Source of the DNA: Marivivens donghaensis
Lineage (GTDB): Bacteria > Pseudomonadota > Alphaproteobacteria > Rhodobacterales > Rhodobacteraceae
DNA: 64,000 bases
Direction: 5' to 3'
Assembly (NCBI RefSeq): GCF_023541015.1
Contig: NZ_JALNPR010000002.1
Location: 62,001-126,000, forward strand
Within the stretch, counting starts at the first letter, position 1, and every line of letters begins with the position of its first letter. Made by a program: the position numbers and the translations under genes. This document shows, in pieces, positions 1 through 9,173 of this stretch. The notes beneath the pieces are model-generated. The model searched no databases and was not told the DNA's origin. It worked only from the letters and a program-made list of their open reading frames with translations.

Positions 1-715
1 AGCCGCCCCGCCCCCCGCCTCTGTCATCGCCAAGATGGAAGCAATGGGCGTGCAGGTCACCCATGCCTACGGCCTGACCGAATGCTACGGCCCGTCTGTG
101 TCTTGCGCATGGAAAGAGGAATGGAACGAGGAAACGCCGAACGATCAGGCAAAACTGAAATCGCGTCAGGGCGTGCGGTATCACGTGCTCGACGGTTTGA
201 TGGTGGCCGATGCCGAAACGATGGAGCCGACACCGAAAGACGGCAAAACCATCGGTGAGATCTTCATGCGCGGCAATATCGTGATGAAAGGCTACCTCAA
301 GAACCCAACCGCGACCGCCGAGGCGTTTCGTGGTGGCTGGTTCGCGACGGGCGATTTGGCCGTGATGCACCCCGATGGGTATCTAGAGATCAAAGACCGC
401 TCTAAGGACATCATCATTTCGGGTGGCGAGAATATCTCTTCGATCGAGATCGAGGATGTTCTCTACCGTCACCCCGCCGTGTCCGAGGCCGCAGTGGTTG
501 CAAAACCTGACGAAAAATGGGGCGAAACGCCCTGTGCCTTTGTTGACCTGCGGGCCGGTGCGACGGTCACCGCCGAAGAGCTGATCGCCTTCTGCCGCGA
601 AAACATGGCGCACTTTAAGGCGCCCAAAACGCTGATCTTTGGGCCGTTGCCAAAGACCTCAACAGGTAAGGTGCAGAAATACGTGCTACGTAACCGCGCC
701 GCCCAAGAGGGTTAA
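1..715 (+). CDS. Acyl-CoA synthetase (AMP-dependent ligase), C-terminal part
   Basis: This is the 3' part of an acyl-CoA synthetase. It activates a carboxylic acid to acyl-AMP and then to the CoA thioester. The reading frame is open from base 2, so the gene begins outside the window. Visible family motifs are the adenylation-site HAYGLTE, the GWFATGDL motif with its ATP-ribose-binding Asp, the hinge-type KDRSKDIIISGGENIS and the C-terminal PKTSTGK carrying the catalytic lysine. The short linker composition resembles short- and medium-chain acyl-CoA ligases, a group that also includes DMSP-pathway DmdB. The substrate cannot be read from this fragment. The stop codon overlaps that of the convergent ygfZ gene by 4 bp. 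Confidence 0.93.
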   Translation, partial: AAPPPASVIAKMEAMGVQVTHAYGLTECYGPSVSCAWKEEWNEETPNDQAKLKSRQGVRYHVLDGLMVADAETMEPTPKDGKTIGEIFMRGNIVMKGYLKNPTATAEAFRGGWFATGDLAVMHPDGYLEIKDRSKDIIISGGENISSIEIEDVLYRHPAVSEAAVVAKPDEKWGETPCAFVDLRAGATVTAEELIAFCRENMAHFKAPKTLIFGPLPKTSTGKVQKYVLRNRAAQEG

Positions 716-1443
716 GCGCGCGTAACCTTGGCCTCGCCGGCGGTCATTTCGCCGTCGGCGCGGTCGAACCGAAGGTAGGCGATGCCTTTGCCGCCCGACA
801 CGGTGTGCAACACGCCCGCCTCTTTGTCGCCCGCCATGATCGGCGTGCCCGCCTCTGCCGCACCATCGACCAGCACTCGGACAAGACCCTTTTTCAACTC
901 GGTCTTGTGCTTCATCCGTGCGGTGACCTCTTGGCCGACATAGCAGCCTTTCTTGAAATCGACGCCGTTCAGCCGATCAAAGCCCTGCTCGAGGATGTAG
1001 CTATCGGGGCCAAGCTCCACACCTGTTTCAGGGATCAGATGTTCAATCCGCAGCGCGGCCCAATCGGTGCCATCATCGCCCCCCTCAGCCCCATAGAGCC
1101 GCCAGCCCAGTGCCGCGTCTCGCGGGTCGGTCAGGGCACCCTCTGGCGCATCGCCCGTGCCGCGTTTGACTTGCAGGTCGGTCGCTGCAATCTGCACATC
1201 GGCCCGCAGACGATACATCGTCAGGCGTTGCATCAGCCCCGCCGCGAGAGGCGTCGCCACGTCGATCAGGATGCGATCCGCCTGCCCGACCATAAAGAAA
1301 TCCGCCAGATATTTACCCTGCGGCGTCAACAACGCCGCATAGGCGATCCCCTCGGTCGGGGTGCGGAGGTCATTTGTCGTCAGCCCATGCAGGAATTTAA
1401 CACGGTCGCTGCCAGTCACGGCCAGAATGGTTCTGTCGGTCAT
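712..1443 (-). CDS. ygfZ: YgfZ/GcvT-type folate-binding protein
   Basis: The 243-residue protein is a YgfZ (IBA57-like) folate-binding protein used in maturation or repair of certain Fe-S enzymes. The family hallmark KGCYVGQE is present, with the conserved cysteine, followed by VTARM. The N-terminal FLHGLTTNDL is also typical of the GcvT fold. The C-terminal barrel is short, as in other alphaproteobacterial members. It stands alone between a convergent ligase (4-bp overlap) and an ABC exporter on the same strand 36 bp upstream. Identification rests on the hallmark motif; its client enzymes are not visible. Confidence 0.9.
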   Translation of the reverse strand: MTDRTILAVTGSDRVKFLHGLTTNDLRTPTEGIAYAALLTPQGKYLADFFMVGQADRILIDVATPLAAGLMQRLTMYRLRADVQIAATDLQVKRGTGDAPEGALTDPRDAALGWRLYGAEGGDDGTDWAALRIEHLIPETGVELGPDSYILEQGFDRLNGVDFKKGCYVGQEVTARMKHKTELKKGLVRVLVDGAAEAGTPIMAGDKEAGVLHTVSGGKGIAYLRFDRADGEMTAGEAKVTRA

Positions 1444-1479
1444 CGGTTTTCCCTAAGTCGTTAGGGGTGGATATAGGGC

Positions 1480-3228
1480 TCAGTCTTCGGTTTTGAACTG
1501 CAGACGATAGAGATCGGCGTAAATTCCGCCACGCGCCAACAATTCGTCATGCGTGCCTTGGTCCATCACGCGGCCACGGTCCATCACGACGATGCTGTCA
1601 GCATTGCGGACGGTAGACAGACGGTGCGCGATGACCAGCGTGGTGCGGCCTTCGGACAGGGTCTCTAGTGCGCTTTGAACGATCTGTTCGCTCTTGGTAT
1701 CGAGCGCCGAGGTCGCCTCGTCCAACAAAAGGATCGGCGTGTTGCGGACAAGCGCCCGCGCAATCGCGACCCGTTGACGTTGGCCGCCTGACAGGTTCGA
1801 CCCACGCGGCCCCGCAGGGCTGTTTAGACCGTCCGACAAACGCGGCAAGAAGTCCGACACATGGGCGGCGGTCAGCGCGCGCTCAATGCTCGCCTCGTCC
1901 AGATCACGACCCAAAAGGATGTTGTCCCGCAGGGTTTCATCAAACAGCGCAGCGTCCTGACTGACGACAGAGAAGAGCCCCCGCAGATCAGCTAACCCCA
2001 TAGCGCGGTTATCGACACCACCAATCGTCACGAGACCCGAGGCTGGATCAACCAGTCGGGTCAGCACGTTAAAGACCGTCGATTTACCCGCACCCGACGA
2101 CCCGACCAGAGCCGTGGTTTTACCCGCCGCAGCGGTAAAGGTTGCACCCTGAAGGACGGGCAGATCACCATAGGCGAGGTGCACATCGTTCAAACGAATT
2201 TCTGGGGCACCCATTGGCGCCGCAGCAACGGTCGCAGGCGAGGAAATCGCTGGAGTGATGTTCAGAATTTCGCGGACACGGTTGGCGCTGACGGCGGCGG
2301 ATTGCGCCGCCCCCGACAGTTGCCCCAAACGGCGCAGCGGATCAAAAACCAGCGCCATCGCGGTGAAGAACGCCATGAATTCGCCCACGGTTTTGTCGCC
2401 CGCGATGATCTGCGAGCCGCCATACATCAGCACCACAAAGAACCCGACGCCCGTCATCAAATCGATGATGCCGGGGATCATCGCCATGCCGAATGTCGCC
2501 TTCACCTCGGCTCGCACGCGGCCCTTGGTCAGTTTGGTGTAGCGGCCCTGCTGGTAGTCTTCGAGGGTGTTGAGCTTGATCGGGTTGATGCCGTGGAACA
2601 CCTCGTCGAGCTGTGTCGACATCTTAGTCGCCAGTTCCCGCGCGGCTTGGGTTTTGCGGCGAATATAGCCCTGCACAGCGAGCGAAGGCAGAACCAGAAC
2701 AGGCAGACCGATCAGCGCCGCCAGCGTCCATTTCCAATCGAGCGACAGCGCCACCCCAAAGAGCCAGATCACCGACACACCATCCCGCACCACGTTGGTG
2801 ATGATGTTCGTCCAGACGGTGCCAATATTGGCAACATCGCCCTGAACTCGTTCGATCAAACTCCCCGGAGGGTTCGACTGGTGAAACGACATATCGAGCC
2901 GCATCAGATGCGCCAGCAGGTCGCCACGCATCCAGCCCGAAATCTTTTCGATCACCGATTTCATCACGACCTTCTGCGCGACAGAGGTCACAGCCCGCAC
3001 GGTAAAGATCACGAAAATAGCGATCCCGACCGACCACAGCGCAGAGGATTCACCTGCCACCAGCACATTGTCGAACATCGGTTTCATAACCAGAGACAAC
3101 ACGCCGACCATAGAGCCTTCGATCACCATCAAAAGCGCAGCCCCAAGCAGGCTCCCCGATTGACGGCGGAGGTAGTTTGCCCAGAACCAGCGCAGAAGGC
3201 TGCCAACGGGTAGTTTCGTGTCTGACAC
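1480..3228 (-). CDS. ABC exporter, fused permease and ATPase (MsbA-like)
   Basis: This is a half-size ABC exporter of 582 residues with an N-terminal six-helix membrane domain and a C-terminal ATPase domain. Walker A is GSSGAGKST (near residue 375), the signature is LSGGQRQR (near 477) and Walker B is ILLLDEA (near 497), followed by a D-loop and an H-loop (IAHRLS). It would act as an inner-membrane dimer. Sequence layout resembles MsbA-type lipid flippases, but drug or peptide exporters share it. I chose the GTG at 3228 (VSDTKLPVG) because an AAGGG box lies just upstream. The frame stays open further upstream to about 3552, but that part has no family character. Confidence 0.9.
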   Translation of the reverse strand: MSDTKLPVGSLLRWFWANYLRRQSGSLLGAALLMVIEGSMVGVLSLVMKPMFDNVLVAGESSALWSVGIAIFVIFTVRAVTSVAQKVVMKSVIEKISGWMRGDLLAHLMRLDMSFHQSNPPGSLIERVQGDVANIGTVWTNIITNVVRDGVSVIWLFGVALSLDWKWTLAALIGLPVLVLPSLAVQGYIRRKTQAARELATKMSTQLDEVFHGINPIKLNTLEDYQQGRYTKLTKGRVRAEVKATFGMAMIPGIIDLMTGVGFFVVLMYGGSQIIAGDKTVGEFMAFFTAMALVFDPLRRLGQLSGAAQSAAVSANRVREILNITPAISSPATVAAAPMGAPEIRLNDVHLAYGDLPVLQGATFTAAAGKTTALVGSSGAGKSTVFNVLTRLVDPASGLVTIGGVDNRAMGLADLRGLFSVVSQDAALFDETLRDNILLGRDLDEASIERALTAAHVSDFLPRLSDGLNSPAGPRGSNLSGGQRQRVAIARALVRNTPILLLDEATSALDTKSEQIVQSALETLSEGRTTLVIAHRLSTVRNADSIVVMDRGRVMDQGTHDELLARGGIYADLYRLQFKTED

Positions 3229-3298
3229 TGTTATCCCTTTCGGTCTCTTGTCTTCGGGATACCGATAAACCGTTCGTATGGAAAGACTTCGCCGATTG

Positions 3299-3317
3299 AC
3301 GCGGCGGGAAGCCGCGT
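3299..3317. promoter_or_regulatory. Inverted repeat in the divergent ABC exporter/aminotransferase promoter region
   Basis: ACGCGGC and GCCGCGT form perfect 7-bp arms around a GGGAA spacer. A TTGACG hexamer (3296-3301) overlaps the left arm, so the repeat would sit across the -35/spacer region of a promoter firing toward the aminotransferase. No T-run follows, so a terminator is unlikely. Binding factor unknown. Confidence 0.4.
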
Positions 3318-3351
3318 TAGTGTCACGGTGATTTTTGAATAGGTGATCAGA

Positions 3352-4533
3352 ATGTCTCTTTCCAACGGCCGCCCCTACCTTGCCATCCCTGGACCTTCGG
3401 TTCTGCCGGATCGTGTGGTGCAAGCGATGATGCGGCCCTCGCCCAATATTTATCAGGGCGAACTGGTCGATATGACGGCCACCATCATCCCTGACCTGAA
3501 ATCCGTTGCCCGCACCACAGGTCATGTGGCGATCTACATCGCCAACGGTCACGGTGTATGGGAGGCAGCACTGTCGAACGTCCTGTCACGAGGCGATAAA
3601 ATCCTCGTTCTGGTCACGGGGCGGTTTGGGCATGGCTGGGCCGAAATGGCGCGTGGTCTGCACCTCGACCTAGAGGTGATGGATTTCGGGCAGCAGGCCT
3701 CTATCGACCTGAACCAAGTCGAAACCCGCCTGAAGGCCGACACTGACCACAGCATTAAGGCCGTTCTGGCGGTGCATGTGGACACCTCAACCTCGATCAA
3801 GAACGACATTGCGGGCGTGCGTCAGGCGATGGATGCGGCGGGGCACCCTGCTGTTTTGATGGCGGATTGCATCGCGTCGATGGGCTGCGATCGGTTCGAG
3901 ATGGACGCTTGGGGCGCGGATGTCACCATCGCCGCTAGCCAAAAGGGTCTGATGACACCTGCGGGTTTGGGCTTTGTATGGTTCAACGACCGCGCGGCTG
4001 CGGCTCGTGAAAGCGCTGATCTGGCGACGCGGTATTGGGACTGGAAACCGCGCGTTTCGCCAGAGATGTTCTACCAGCACTTTGCAGGCACCCCGCCGAC
4101 GCATCACCTCTTTGGGCTGCGTGCGGCCTTGGACCTGATCAACGAAGAAGGCATCGAACAAGTTTGGGCGCGTCACGAAACGCTCGCCCGCGCGGTTTGG
4201 GCTGCGGTCGAGGCATGGGGTCAGGGCGGTGAAATGCGGCTCAACATGGCGGACCCTGCGGGGCGCGGCCATTCGGTGACGTCGATCTACCTCGGTGGCA
4301 ATGACGCCGACCGTCTGCGCCACTGGTGCGAAGAACATGCGGGCGTGACGCTGGGCATTGGACTTGGGCGTGAACCAACTTCGGCGTGGTTCCGTATCGG
4401 CCACATGGGTCACGTAAACGCACATATGGTGCTGGGCACCTTGTCGGTGATTGATGCGGGCCTCAAGGCACTGCAAATCCCGCATGGGGACGGCGCGCTT
4501 TCAGCAGCAACTTCGGTGGTCGCGGGGGTTTAA
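3352..4533 (+). CDS. Class V PLP-dependent aminotransferase (alanine/serine-glyoxylate type)
   Basis: This is a fold-type I aminotransferase of class V, probably a glyoxylate-using alanine, serine or aspartate transaminase. The N-terminal IPGPSVLP and the ANGHGVWEAA loop match the AGAT family. The PLP lysine is in AASQKGL (about residue 198), and the C-terminal substrate-binding region WFRIGHMGH is present. I start at the ATG at 3352 because AGGTGA lies 5 nt upstream; a GTG at 3343 is in frame. It is divergent from the ABC exporter and overlaps the convergent HisC-like gene by 4 bp at the stop codons. The amino donor cannot be decided from sequence. Confidence 0.87.
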   Translation: MSLSNGRPYLAIPGPSVLPDRVVQAMMRPSPNIYQGELVDMTATIIPDLKSVARTTGHVAIYIANGHGVWEAALSNVLSRGDKILVLVTGRFGHGWAEMARGLHLDLEVMDFGQQASIDLNQVETRLKADTDHSIKAVLAVHVDTSTSIKNDIAGVRQAMDAAGHPAVLMADCIASMGCDRFEMDAWGADVTIAASQKGLMTPAGLGFVWFNDRAAAARESADLATRYWDWKPRVSPEMFYQHFAGTPPTHHLFGLRAALDLINEEGIEQVWARHETLARAVWAAVEAWGQGGEMRLNMADPAGRGHSVTSIYLGGNDADRLRHWCEEHAGVTLGIGLGREPTSAWFRIGHMGHVNAHMVLGTLSVIDAGLKALQIPHGDGALSAATSVVAGV

Positions 4534-5636
4534 CCCCGCGCCTCGGCCAAGGCATCTGGCAGGGCCGAGGCCAAAAGGTCGAGGTCATGCTCCGTGCCGC
4601 AGCTGATCCGAATGCAGCGATCTTGCGGCGCGACGAACGGCATCCGCACAAACAGCCCACGGCGCAAAAGGCCGTTCAGAACATTGCGGGCAAAGGCCCC
4701 GTCCTGTCCGCAATCCACGCAGACGAAATTGGTGGCCGAGGGCACAGAGGTCAGCCCGTTGTCCGCCGCAATCGCAGCGATCCGATCACGGGCCTCTGCC
4801 ACTTGCCCGACCACATGGCCCAACCATTCGCGATCCTGAAACGCAGCCAAAGCGCCCGCTTGCGCCACATTTCCCATCCCGAAATGGTTCCGCACACGGT
4901 CAAAGCCCGCGATCAGCTCTTTGCCGCCAACCGCATAGCCGACCCGCAGCCCCGCCAAAGCGAACGCCTTTGAAAAGGTACGCATCCGAATAAAACGTGG
5001 ATCAACGGGCAGGTCCAAGGCCGTGCCTTCGGGCGCAAAGTCGATATAGGCCTCGTCCACGATCAGCAGCGCCCCTTCGGGCAGGCGATCCACCATGCGG
5101 GCAATGACCTCACCACGGTGATGGGTGCCCATCGGGTTATCAGGGTTCGCGATATAGATCAGCTTTGCGCCGACCTCTGCAGCCTTCGCGATCAGGGCAT
5201 CGGGGTCCTCGTGGTCGCCCTTGAACGGGACCTTGTGCAGCACACCACCGTAGCCCGCGACGTGATAATTGAACGTTGGATACGCCCCGTCCGAGGTCAC
5301 AACCGCGTCCCCTTCGGCTACCATCAACCGCACCAACATGCCCAAAAGCCCGTCGATACCTTCGCCAATCGCGATGTGCTCTACGGTCGTGCCGTGATGC
5401 GCGGCAATCGCAGCCTTTAGGTCGTAGCTTTCGGAATCACCGTATTTCCATGCCTCAGATGCGGCGGCTTGCACGGCGGCGATGGCCTTGGGCGACGGGC
5501 CAAAGACGTTTTCGTTCGCACCAATCCGCGCGGCAAAGGGACGGCCACTGGCACGCTCCATCACTTCAGCCCCGACAAAGGGCACAGTGGCAGGAAGCGA
5601 TGCGATGAGCGGGGTAAATCGGGGGGCGTTTGTCAT
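4530..5636 (-). CDS. HisC-like pyridoxal phosphate aminotransferase
   Basis: This class I/II aminotransferase has about 368 residues and resembles histidinol-phosphate aminotransferase. Visible motifs are ANENVFGPSP at the N-terminus, the ANPDNPMGT turn, the VDEAYIDF strand and the PLP-lysine segment RTFSKAFALAGLRVGY (Lys near 221), plus the arginine of IRISCGT. I chose the ATG at 5636 (MTNAPRF) because the upstream extension is not family-like. There is no his operon nearby, so it may be a paralogue acting on aromatic or other amino acids. A GC-rich hairpin at 5686-5713 separates it from efp upstream. Confidence 0.85.
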   Translation of the reverse strand: MTNAPRFTPLIASLPATVPFVGAEVMERASGRPFAARIGANENVFGPSPKAIAAVQAAASEAWKYGDSESYDLKAAIAAHHGTTVEHIAIGEGIDGLLGMLVRLMVAEGDAVVTSDGAYPTFNYHVAGYGGVLHKVPFKGDHEDPDALIAKAAEVGAKLIYIANPDNPMGTHHRGEVIARMVDRLPEGALLIVDEAYIDFAPEGTALDLPVDPRFIRMRTFSKAFALAGLRVGYAVGGKELIAGFDRVRNHFGMGNVAQAGALAAFQDREWLGHVVGQVAEARDRIAAIAADNGLTSVPSATNFVCVDCGQDGAFARNVLNGLLRRGLFVRMPFVAPQDRCIRISCGTEHDLDLLASALPDALAEARG

Positions 5637-5685
5637 GGTGACAACATGGTTAACCGCCCTGCCCCACACCATGCAAGCAAAGACA

Positions 5686-5713
5686 AAGGGCGCGAGATTT
5701 TTCCCGCGCCCTT
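5686..5713 (-). terminator. Hairpin downstream of efp
   Basis: AAGGGCGCG and CGCGCCCTT form a perfect 9-bp stem about 25 bp beyond the efp stop codon in the minus direction. The T-tract after it is interrupted, so termination may be partial and read into the HisC-like gene. Confidence 0.5.
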
Positions 5714-5738
5714 CGTTCAAATCACCAAAACGAACCGA

Positions 5739-6302
5739 TTAGGCGCGTTCGGAATATTCCATCGAGTCGGTGTTCACGATGATCATCTCGTCGGTCGCGA
5801 TGAACGGCGGAACCATGATGCGCACGCCGTTGTCGAGGATCGCTGGCTTGTAAGAGTTCGCAGCGGTCTGGCCTTTAACAACCGGCTCCGTCTCAACGAT
5901 CTTGCAGGTGACTTTCTGCGGGATCGAAACGCCGAGAGCTTCTTCGCCGTAGTATTCGACGGTTGCGGTCATGCCGTCCTGCAGGAACGGACGACGTTCG
6001 CCCAAGAGTTCCGAGTCGATCTCGACCTGTTCAAAGGTTTCAGTGTCCATGAACACCAGACGACCGTCGGTTTCATAAAGGAACTGCTGGTCCTTCTGGT
6101 CGAGGCGCACGCGCTCTACCTTGTCTTCGGACCGGAAACGTTCGTTCAGCTTGCGGCCATCACGAATGTTTTTCATTTCGACCTGCGCAAATGCGCCGCC
6201 TTTACCGGGTTTCACGTGACCCACTTTAACAGCAGCCCACAGACCGCCTTCGTGTTCAAGGATGTTACCTGGTTTAATTTCGTTACCGTTGATTTTGGGC
6301 AT
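5739..6302 (-). CDS. efp: Translation elongation factor P
   Basis: EF-P relieves ribosomes stalled at polyproline stretches by entering next to the E site. The 187-residue length is exact for the family, and all three beta-barrel domains are recognisable. They comprise the KOW-like N-terminus ([18 protein letters not shown]), an OB-fold domain and the C-terminal [24 protein letters not shown]-type end. The modification-loop residue is the lysine of PGKGGAF. I chose the ATG at 6302 because it gives the canonical N-terminus; upstream codons are not family-like. Codon use is that of a highly expressed gene. Confidence 0.97.
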   Translation of the reverse strand: MPKINGNEIKPGNILEHEGGLWAAVKVGHVKPGKGGAFAQVEMKNIRDGRKLNERFRSEDKVERVRLDQKDQQFLYETDGRLVFMDTETFEQVEIDSELLGERRPFLQDGMTATVEYYGEEALGVSIPQKVTCKIVETEPVVKGQTAANSYKPAILDNGVRIMVPPFIATDEMIIVNTDSMEYSERA

Positions 6303-6413
6303 CGGACATTTATCTCGATTATGTGACTGGTGGTTGCCGGAAAGCGGCGAGCCCCTATATCGGAACAACAAACCGGCGTTTAGGCGCTAGATATGCCAAA
6401 ACTGTGGATTTAC

Positions 6414-6432
6414 CTATGCAGATAGTGCATAG
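6414..6432. promoter_or_regulatory. Inverted repeat between efp and the 106-residue gene
   Basis: CTATGCA and TGCATAG are perfect 7-bp arms around GATAG. The site lies roughly midway between two divergent starts (6302 minus and 6528 plus) in an AT-richer stretch, as expected of a dimeric repressor or activator site. The factor is unknown. Confidence 0.4.
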
Positions 6433-6527
6433 CTGCCATTCCAAATCAAGACCCCCGAATCGGATCAAAATAGGCATATTGCGCTGCACGCCGTAACCAC
6501 AAGAGCAAAAACAACAAAGGACGCGAA

Positions 6528-6848
6528 ATGGCTGATTTCGTAGATGGCACCGCTTTCAACAACGAACAGGGCAACCGTGCACGCAAACTCTTTGCTGCTG
6601 TTGTTCTCGCTGCGTTGGATGACGCGATTGCTGATGACAAAAAGTACGGCAATGGTCCGGAACAGATCGCACGTTGGGCGCGGTCGCGTGATGGCCGTGA
6701 AGTTTTGTCCTGCGCTGGCATCGACCCGAACGAACGTGTTGTGAAGGGTCTGATGGAATTCGTTGGTAAAGGTATCCGTACCTCTGTTGCGCTGTCGCGC
6801 GAAGAGAGCGAACGCCGCAACGCTGCTGCACAAGACGAAGCCGCCTAA
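6528..6848 (+). CDS. Small conserved Rhodobacterales-type protein (DUF6280-like), unknown function
   Basis: This 106-residue soluble acidic protein has no signal peptide or membrane segment. It is predicted helical: an Ala-rich N-terminal helix ([17 protein letters not shown]), a central [16 protein letters not shown] segment and a charged C-terminus. I recall it as resembling the short family DUF6280, but no function is known to me. An AGGACG box sits 6 nt before the ATG, and an intrinsic terminator follows. Codon choice (GCT, GTT, GGT, CGT) is like that of efp and other highly expressed genes, so it may be abundant. It has its own promoter region with an inverted repeat. Confidence 0.8.
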   Translation: MADFVDGTAFNNEQGNRARKLFAAVVLAALDDAIADDKKYGNGPEQIARWARSRDGREVLSCAGIDPNERVVKGLMEFVGKGIRTSVALSREESERRNAAAQDEAA

Positions 6849-6884
6849 GGTTTTATGTATCGGGCCTCTCGCCCACCCAAACGC

Positions 6885-6921
6885 AAACGCGGTCCTCTGC
6901 TCGGGCCGCGTTTTCGTTTTT
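6885..6921 (+). terminator. Intrinsic terminator of the 106-residue gene
   Basis: AAACGCGGTCC pairs with GGGCCGCGTTT (one G-T wobble) around a 7-nt loop, and is followed by TCGTTTTT. It lies 36 bp after the stop codon and before cobQ. Confidence 0.8.
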
Positions 6922-6982
6922 GAGGGTCCGCGTGCCGCATCGGGGCTTTCGCGAACTCCTGCCCCACCGTAGAACAGGCGCC

Positions 6983-8446
6983 ATGGCAAAGGCGATTATG
7001 ATTCAGGGTGCTGGCTCCAACGTGGGGAAATCCATGGTGGTGGCTGGCCTATGTCGCGCCTTTCGCAAACGTGGCCTCTCGGTCGCGCCGTTCAAACCGC
7101 AGAACATGTCGAACAACGCCGCTGTCACCTCTGACGGCGGAGAGATTGGTCGCGCACAGGCGCTTCAGGCGCTGGCCTGTGGGTTGGCGCCGCATACGGA
7201 CATGAACCCTGTCTTGCTCAAACCCGAAACGGATGTAGGCGCACAGGTGATCGTGCAGGGCAAACGGCTGACCACGCTCAAGGCGCGCGATTACGGCAAG
7301 ATGAAGTCGACGCTCATGGTGTCTGTCCTCGACAGCTTTCATCGTTTGGCGCAAGCGCATGACCTGATCATCATCGAAGGCGCAGGATCGCCCGCCGAAG
7401 TGAACCTGCGGGACGGCGACATCGCAAATATGGGCTTTGCCGAGGCCGCTGGCGTCCCCGTCATCCTCTTTGGCGACATTGACCGTGGCGGCGTGATTGC
7501 GCAGCTGGTCGGCACTCATGTCATCCTGCCCGAAGACGACCGCAATCGGATCAAAGGCTTTGGCATCAACAAATTTCGTGGTGACACCAGCCTCTTTGCC
7601 GAGGGAATGACCGCGATTGTGGCCCATACGGGCTGGGCCCCTCTGGGTATCCTGCCGTGGTTCGATCAGGCATGGCGTCTGCCCGCCGAGGACGTGATGG
7701 ACCTCAAGGGTCGCCCCGGTGGCGCGTTCAAAATCGCCGTGCCGCGCCTCAATCGGATCGCGAATTTCGACGACCTCGACCCGCTGTCCGCTGAACCCAA
7801 TGTGACTGTTGAGATCGTTGAGGCTGGCCGCCCCCTGCCCGCCGATGCCGACCTCATTCTGATCCCTGGCAGCAAATCGACCATCGCCGACCTCGCGCAT
7901 TTCCGCGCCCAAGGCTGGGATATCGACCTGCAAGCCCATATCCGCCGTGGCGGTCGTGTGCTGGGGATTTGTGGCGGGTATCAGATGCTTGGCCGTGAAA
8001 TCCGCGATGATGACGGGATTGAAGGCGTACCCTCGCGCGTTGCGGGCCTCGGCCATTTGGATGTGGTCACAGAGATGAAGCCGCACAAGCGCCTCACCCT
8101 CTCAAACGCCCGCCATATCGAAAGCGGCGAGCCTGTCACTGGCTATGAAATCCACATCGGCGAAACGGACGGACCAGATCGCGATCGCGCATGGCTAACG
8201 CTGGATGGACGCGGCGAAGGGGCGCAGAGCAAGAATGGCCTTGTCCAAGGCTGCTATATCCACGGGCTATTTGCCGCTGATGGGTTCCGCGCCGAATACC
8301 TGCGCAGCTTTGGCATCCGTTCCGAGGCGCACTATGACCAAAGCGTTGAGGACGCGTTGGACGCATTGGCCCAGCACATGGAAACGCATTTAGATGTGGA
8401 TATGGTGGCCGAACTGGCCGCGCCCGTGACTTATTCGAATTCCTGA
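6983..8446 (+). CDS. cobQ: Adenosylcobyric acid synthase (glutamine-hydrolysing)
   Basis: CobQ amidates four side chains of adenosylcobyrinic acid a,c-diamide, using ATP and glutamine, in cobalamin synthesis. The 487-residue protein has the N-terminal dethiobiotin-synthetase-like ATP site ([12 protein letters not shown]), the [10 protein letters not shown] motif, and a C-terminal class I amidotransferase domain with nucleophile Cys about 330 (GICGGYQML). The ATG at 6983 gives the usual start MAKAIMIQG; the earlier in-frame codons lie in the preceding terminator. It is not clustered with other cob genes here. Its 3' end overlaps the convergent PopZ-like gene by 16 bp. Confidence 0.96.
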   Translation: MAKAIMIQGAGSNVGKSMVVAGLCRAFRKRGLSVAPFKPQNMSNNAAVTSDGGEIGRAQALQALACGLAPHTDMNPVLLKPETDVGAQVIVQGKRLTTLKARDYGKMKSTLMVSVLDSFHRLAQAHDLIIIEGAGSPAEVNLRDGDIANMGFAEAAGVPVILFGDIDRGGVIAQLVGTHVILPEDDRNRIKGFGINKFRGDTSLFAEGMTAIVAHTGWAPLGILPWFDQAWRLPAEDVMDLKGRPGGAFKIAVPRLNRIANFDDLDPLSAEPNVTVEIVEAGRPLPADADLILIPGSKSTIADLAHFRAQGWDIDLQAHIRRGGRVLGICGGYQMLGREIRDDDGIEGVPSRVAGLGHLDVVTEMKPHKRLTLSNARHIESGEPVTGYEIHIGETDGPDRDRAWLTLDGRGEGAQSKNGLVQGCYIHGLFAADGFRAEYLRSFGIRSEAHYDQSVEDALDALAQHMETHLDVDMVAELAAPVTYSNS

Positions 8447-9090
8447 GACGACAGGACGCGATAAATCTCACGACGGACCAGTTTGCGCACGTTGCGCGTG
8501 ATCCGTTCGCCCAATGCCCCCTGAAGTTCAGAGCGCACGATCTCTGTCACCATCTGGCGCAGTTTGTCCTCATCAATGAGGGCACCACCGTCGAGATATT
8601 CGTCGATCTGCCCATCGAGGTCCGATAGATCGGGATCATCGCTGGCAACGACTTGATCATCGTCTTGCGCGGTGGGTTCGTCCTGCAAATCAGCGGTCAG
8701 AACATCAGCATCGTCGACGGTCGCGCTGCGCAGCGACGGAAACGGTTCGGGCGTGTCGATCAGATCTTCGACGTTATCGCCTTCGGGTTCCCAATCTTGA
8801 TGTTCTGACTTGGTAACGGCTTGTTCCAACTCAGCAATCATCTGTTCCAGCTCTGTCATCGCAGAGCCCTCTTGCGGGGCCTCTTTGACCGGCGCGGGCG
8901 AAGGTTCAACCACGCGCAACGCAGGCGTCAGAACGAATTTTTCGGGCTGAGGATCGAAATGGTCAGGCTCTGCCACGTCTTCGGGAACGGAGTGCGGCGC
9001 GGGCTGCGCCGACCACTCGTTATCCGACACCAGACGGCGGATAGAAGATAGGACATCTTCGATCTCTACATTTGCGCGTTGGTCAGACAT
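8431..9090 (-). CDS. popZ: PopZ-like protein (DUF2497 architecture)
   Basis: The 219-residue protein has three parts: a short N-terminal helix ([16 protein letters not shown]), a long acidic, proline-containing linker (about residues 30-160), and a C-terminal helical block ([17 protein letters not shown], then [12 protein letters not shown]). This is the architecture of DUF2497/PopZ polar organising proteins, which self-assemble at cell poles and tether the ParB-parS centromere. It follows tolC and a pcm-family gene on the same strand, an order I recall for popZ loci in other alphaproteobacteria. The ATG at 9090 has AGGA 8 nt upstream. Assignment is inferred from layout and context; the C-terminal consensus is only loosely matched. 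Confidence 0.6.
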   Translation of the reverse strand: MSDQRANVEIEDVLSSIRRLVSDNEWSAQPAPHSVPEDVAEPDHFDPQPEKFVLTPALRVVEPSPAPVKEAPQEGSAMTELEQMIAELEQAVTKSEHQDWEPEGDNVEDLIDTPEPFPSLRSATVDDADVLTADLQDEPTAQDDDQVVASDDPDLSDLDGQIDEYLDGGALIDEDKLRQMVTEIVRSELQGALGERITRNVRKLVRREIYRVLSSQEFE

Positions 9091-9173
9091 AACGATTTTC
9101 CTGCTCACTCAATGGTGAGTGTAACGAAAGCTACGCTCTCAGACAACCGACACGACGCGCTTGGCTGGGTAAA

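Noticed and set aside
2179-3213. A 344-codon open frame antisense to the ABC exporter
   Set aside because: It is rich in His, Arg and Gln with no motif; the exporter on the other strand explains the region fully.
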